Source: an uncultured SAR86 cluster bacterium
Lineage (GTDB): Bacteria > Pseudomonadota > Gammaproteobacteria > Magnimaribacterales > AG-339-G14
NCBI GenBank assembly: GCA_902625415.1
Contig: CACOBG010000001.1
Coordinates: forward strand, 124,001 to 188,000
Direction of reading: 5' to 3'
Length of the DNA: 64,000 nucleotides
Under the pieces are notes generated by a model that saw only the letters and a program-made list of their open reading frames with translations, did no database searches and had not been told where the DNA came from. Position numbers and translations under genes: made by a program. Position 1 is the stretch's first letter. Every line of letters starts with the position of its first letter. Positions 62,611-64,000 of the stretch are shown here, piece by piece.

Positions 62611-63523
62611 CTTGCCTTATAAAGGTTGAAATTTTGCTACATATTAAATCCTTTTCTTCCATTGGAAAAAAGTGGCTGCCATCTATTTTTTCAAAAAGAA
62701 AATTAGCTTTGCTTGAAAGCAAATCTCTTACCTCTGGTGAAAGCGTTGATGCTTCGGAAGCGTATGGAACATATATTTGTTTGCTTAATTTTTTTATGAA
62801 ATTTGTTCTTGCAGCATATGAAACTGCAAAAGTTTTTGCCTCCCAATCAGGTGCGCAGCTGAGGTTAATTTTGTTTTCCTCTTCTATTACACCTCCACTT
62901 ATATATGCCTTTAAAGATTCTTCTGGCCAATTTGTAAAGGCGCCTCTCCCTTGATAATGCTTAAAAATCTCTTCTTTATCAGAAAAAACCGATCTTCTTT
63001 TTTTCGCATTATTAATCATCTCGCTTGCACGGTTTTTTTTAAAAAAATTTAATAGTGAGATAAAAGATTTATTTGAGATATTAAAGAAAGGGATTTGGAA
63101 TTTTAAACTTTGTGCTTGAAGAACAGGATCAATTAGAATGCTTTTTTGAATTTTGTCTTCAAAGTCATAGGCTAATCTTGCAGCAACAACTCCTCCCATT
63201 GAATGACCCATTAAAATATTTTCTGATGATAGAAATTGACTTATAAAATTTTTCCCGTCTTCAAAATAGGTTTGCCATGAGGATAGCTCTGAAGGAATTG
63301 CAGTTGCTTCGGAAAGTCCATGACCTCGTTGATCTAAGGCATAAATCGAATATTGATTATCAAGAAGTTCGCCGAGTTTTAAAAAGAAAGGTGTATAAGT
63401 TTCAGCATTAAAACCTGTCGCATGAAAAAAAAATATATTCTTATCTTGTTTTTTACCTTCTACATACATGTAAGAAAAACTGTCTTTATAAATTTCAACT
63501 TCTTTTCTTTTTGCTTTATCCAT
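62603..63523 (-). CDS. Alpha/beta hydrolase of unknown substrate
   Basis: A 306-residue alpha/beta-hydrolase without signal peptide. The nucleophile elbow is LMGHSMGGVVAARLA (Ser at about 107), an oxyanion-side motif ALDQRGHGLSEA, FFHATGFNAET early, and a late histidine in IDGSHFFPME. The acid residue is probably the Asp near ILIDPV or later and is not certain. It could be an esterase, peptidase or haloalkane-type hydrolase. It overlaps panB and is probably co-transcribed, with no evident functional link to pantothenate. Confidence 0.8.
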   Translation of the reverse strand: MDKAKRKEVEIYKDSFSYMYVEGKKQDKNIFFFHATGFNAETYTPFFLKLGELLDNQYSIYALDQRGHGLSEATAIPSELSSWQTYFEDGKNFISQFLSSENILMGHSMGGVVAARLAYDFEDKIQKSILIDPVLQAQSLKFQIPFFNISNKSFISLLNFFKKNRASEMINNAKKRRSVFSDKEEIFKHYQGRGAFTNWPEESLKAYISGGVIEEENKINLSCAPDWEAKTFAVSYAARTNFIKKLSKQIYVPYASEASTLSPEVRDLLSSKANFLFEKIDGSHFFPMEEKDLICSKISTFIRQDD

Positions 63524-63524
63524 T

Positions 63525-63532
63525 GATATTAT
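63525..63532 (+). promoter_or_regulatory. Extended -10 of the methyltransferase gene
   Basis: The sequence TTGATATTAT (with TATTAT at 63527-63532 and TG at 63524-63525) is an extended -10. It ends 6 bases before GTG 63539, so transcription would start at or next to the start codon. It lies in the 15-base gap between divergent start codons and reaches into the hydrolase start. Confidence 0.4.
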
Positions 63533-63538
63533 TGTTGA

Positions 63539-64000
63539 GTGTTAGGTGTAAAAGGTTTTTTAAGTGATAAAGAGGCTAAAAAACTACAAGAATTGTTTCT
63601 AAATGTCCACCACCTTGGGGCAGTTTTAGAAATTGGAACTTATTGTGGTAAATCAACTTTAAATTTTGCACTTGTTGCCGAGAAAATAAATGGACTTGTT
63701 TATACCGTTGATCACCATACGGGTTCAGAAGAACATCAGTTTGGAGAAGAATATCATGATGAAGATCTTTACGACGAAAGAATTGGAAAGTTCAATACTT
63801 TGCCTGAGTTTTTGAACAATATTAGATCTTCGAATTTGTTTGAATATGTAATCCCTGTGATAAATAATTCCAAAGAGGCATCTAAAACATTTTCCGAATC
63901 AGTTGGTCTGCTATTTATAGATGGTGGCCATTCTCATGAAGCTGCTTTAGATGATTATAATTCTTGGAAAGATAAAATAAGTTCAGGAGGACTGCTAGTA
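63539..64000 (+). CDS. Class I SAM-dependent methyltransferase, 5' part (runs off the window)
   Basis: The reading frame is open from GTG 63539 (preceded at once by an in-frame TGA) to base 64000, 154 codons. SAM motif I is VLEIGTYCGKSTLNFAL, then VYTVDHHTG with the acidic ribose-binding residue, and LLFIDGGHSHEAALDDYNSW, the pattern of the Methyltransf_24 family (small class I enzymes with an IDGxH motif). There is no ATG option before the motif, so GTG is very likely the start. Substrate unknown; the 3' end is outside the window. Confidence 0.8.
   Translation, partial: MLGVKGFLSDKEAKKLQELFLNVHHLGAVLEIGTYCGKSTLNFALVAEKINGLVYTVDHHTGSEEHQFGEEYHDEDLYDERIGKFNTLPEFLNNIRSSNLFEYVIPVINNSKEASKTFSESVGLLFIDGGHSHEAALDDYNSWKDKISSGGLLV

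Overview
The window is a gene-dense, strongly AT-rich piece of a bacterial chromosome, with almost no intergenic DNA and no stretch above 300 bases without a gene. Gene content and gene order are gammaproteobacterial: gyrA-serC-pheA-hisC-tyrA-aroA-cmk-rpsA-ihfB-lapA-pyrF, uvrC-pgsA-tRNA-Cys-tRNA-Leu, miaA-hflK-hflC-hisZ-purA, nrdR-ribD-ribBX-ribH-nusB, and xseB-ispA-dxs converging on pgpA-thiL. Together with heavy streamlining, TTG and GTG starts, overlapping genes and a very large TonB-dependent receptor, this suggests a marine oligotrophic gammaproteobacterium, most likely SAR86-like. That assignment is inference from content and was not tested by phylogeny.

Layout. Positions 1-5.8 kb (all minus strand) carry nucleotide-sugar and surface-polysaccharide genes (fcl fragment, gmd, wzz, galU, a nucleotidyltransferase-cupin fusion, ugd) interleaved with tRNA-Leu and tRNA-Cys next to pgsA and uvrC. 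7.6-10.6 kb holds ggt, a cupin gene, pyrF and lapA. 10.6-21.2 kb is the ihfB-to-gyrA super-operon of aromatic and serine synthesis, S1 and gyrase. 21.3-24.1 kb is a three-subunit proton-translocating transhydrogenase. 24.1-29.3 kb has ubiG and a HAD phosphatase converging on rluB, scpB, scpA and nadE. 29.3-36.2 kb (plus) has DAHP synthase, a primosome-like gene pair (three DnaT-type repeats, then a phage P-like loader candidate) and an RND efflux pair. 36.2-41.8 kb has xseB-ispA-dxs against pgpA-thiL and a thiolase. 41.9-45.9 kb is one TonB receptor. 46-51.5 kb (plus) has nth, glyA, nrdR, riboflavin genes and nusB. 51.5-56.7 kb (minus) has purA, hisZ, hflC, hflK and miaA. 56.8-64 kb has an acyl-CoA synthetase, PII, Kdo transferase, a lipid A acyltransferase, panC, panB, an alpha/beta hydrolase and a methyltransferase fragment.

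How the genes work together. The left end makes GDP-fucose, UDP-glucose and UDP-glucuronate precursors and sets polymer length, while waaA and the LpxL-like enzyme build the lipid A core. aroG, aroA, tyrA, pheA and hisC cover much of aromatic amino acid synthesis. xseB-ispA-dxs and ubiG serve isoprenoids and ubiquinone, and panB-panC, ribD-ribBX-ribH, thiL and nadE serve cofactors.

Points of most interest: the three-repeat DnaT-like protein with its P-like partner; the nucleotidyltransferase-cupin fusion; sugar genes inserted into the tRNA cluster, with the galU stop codon overlapping tRNA-Leu and wzz starting right after the tRNA CCA; a perfect hairpin that puts the thiL start codon in its loop; a nested palindrome upstream of the TonB receptor; several operon heads that look leaderless; and the absence of hfq and hflX between miaA and hflK. 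No CRISPR array, insertion sequence, prophage, rRNA or origin was seen.
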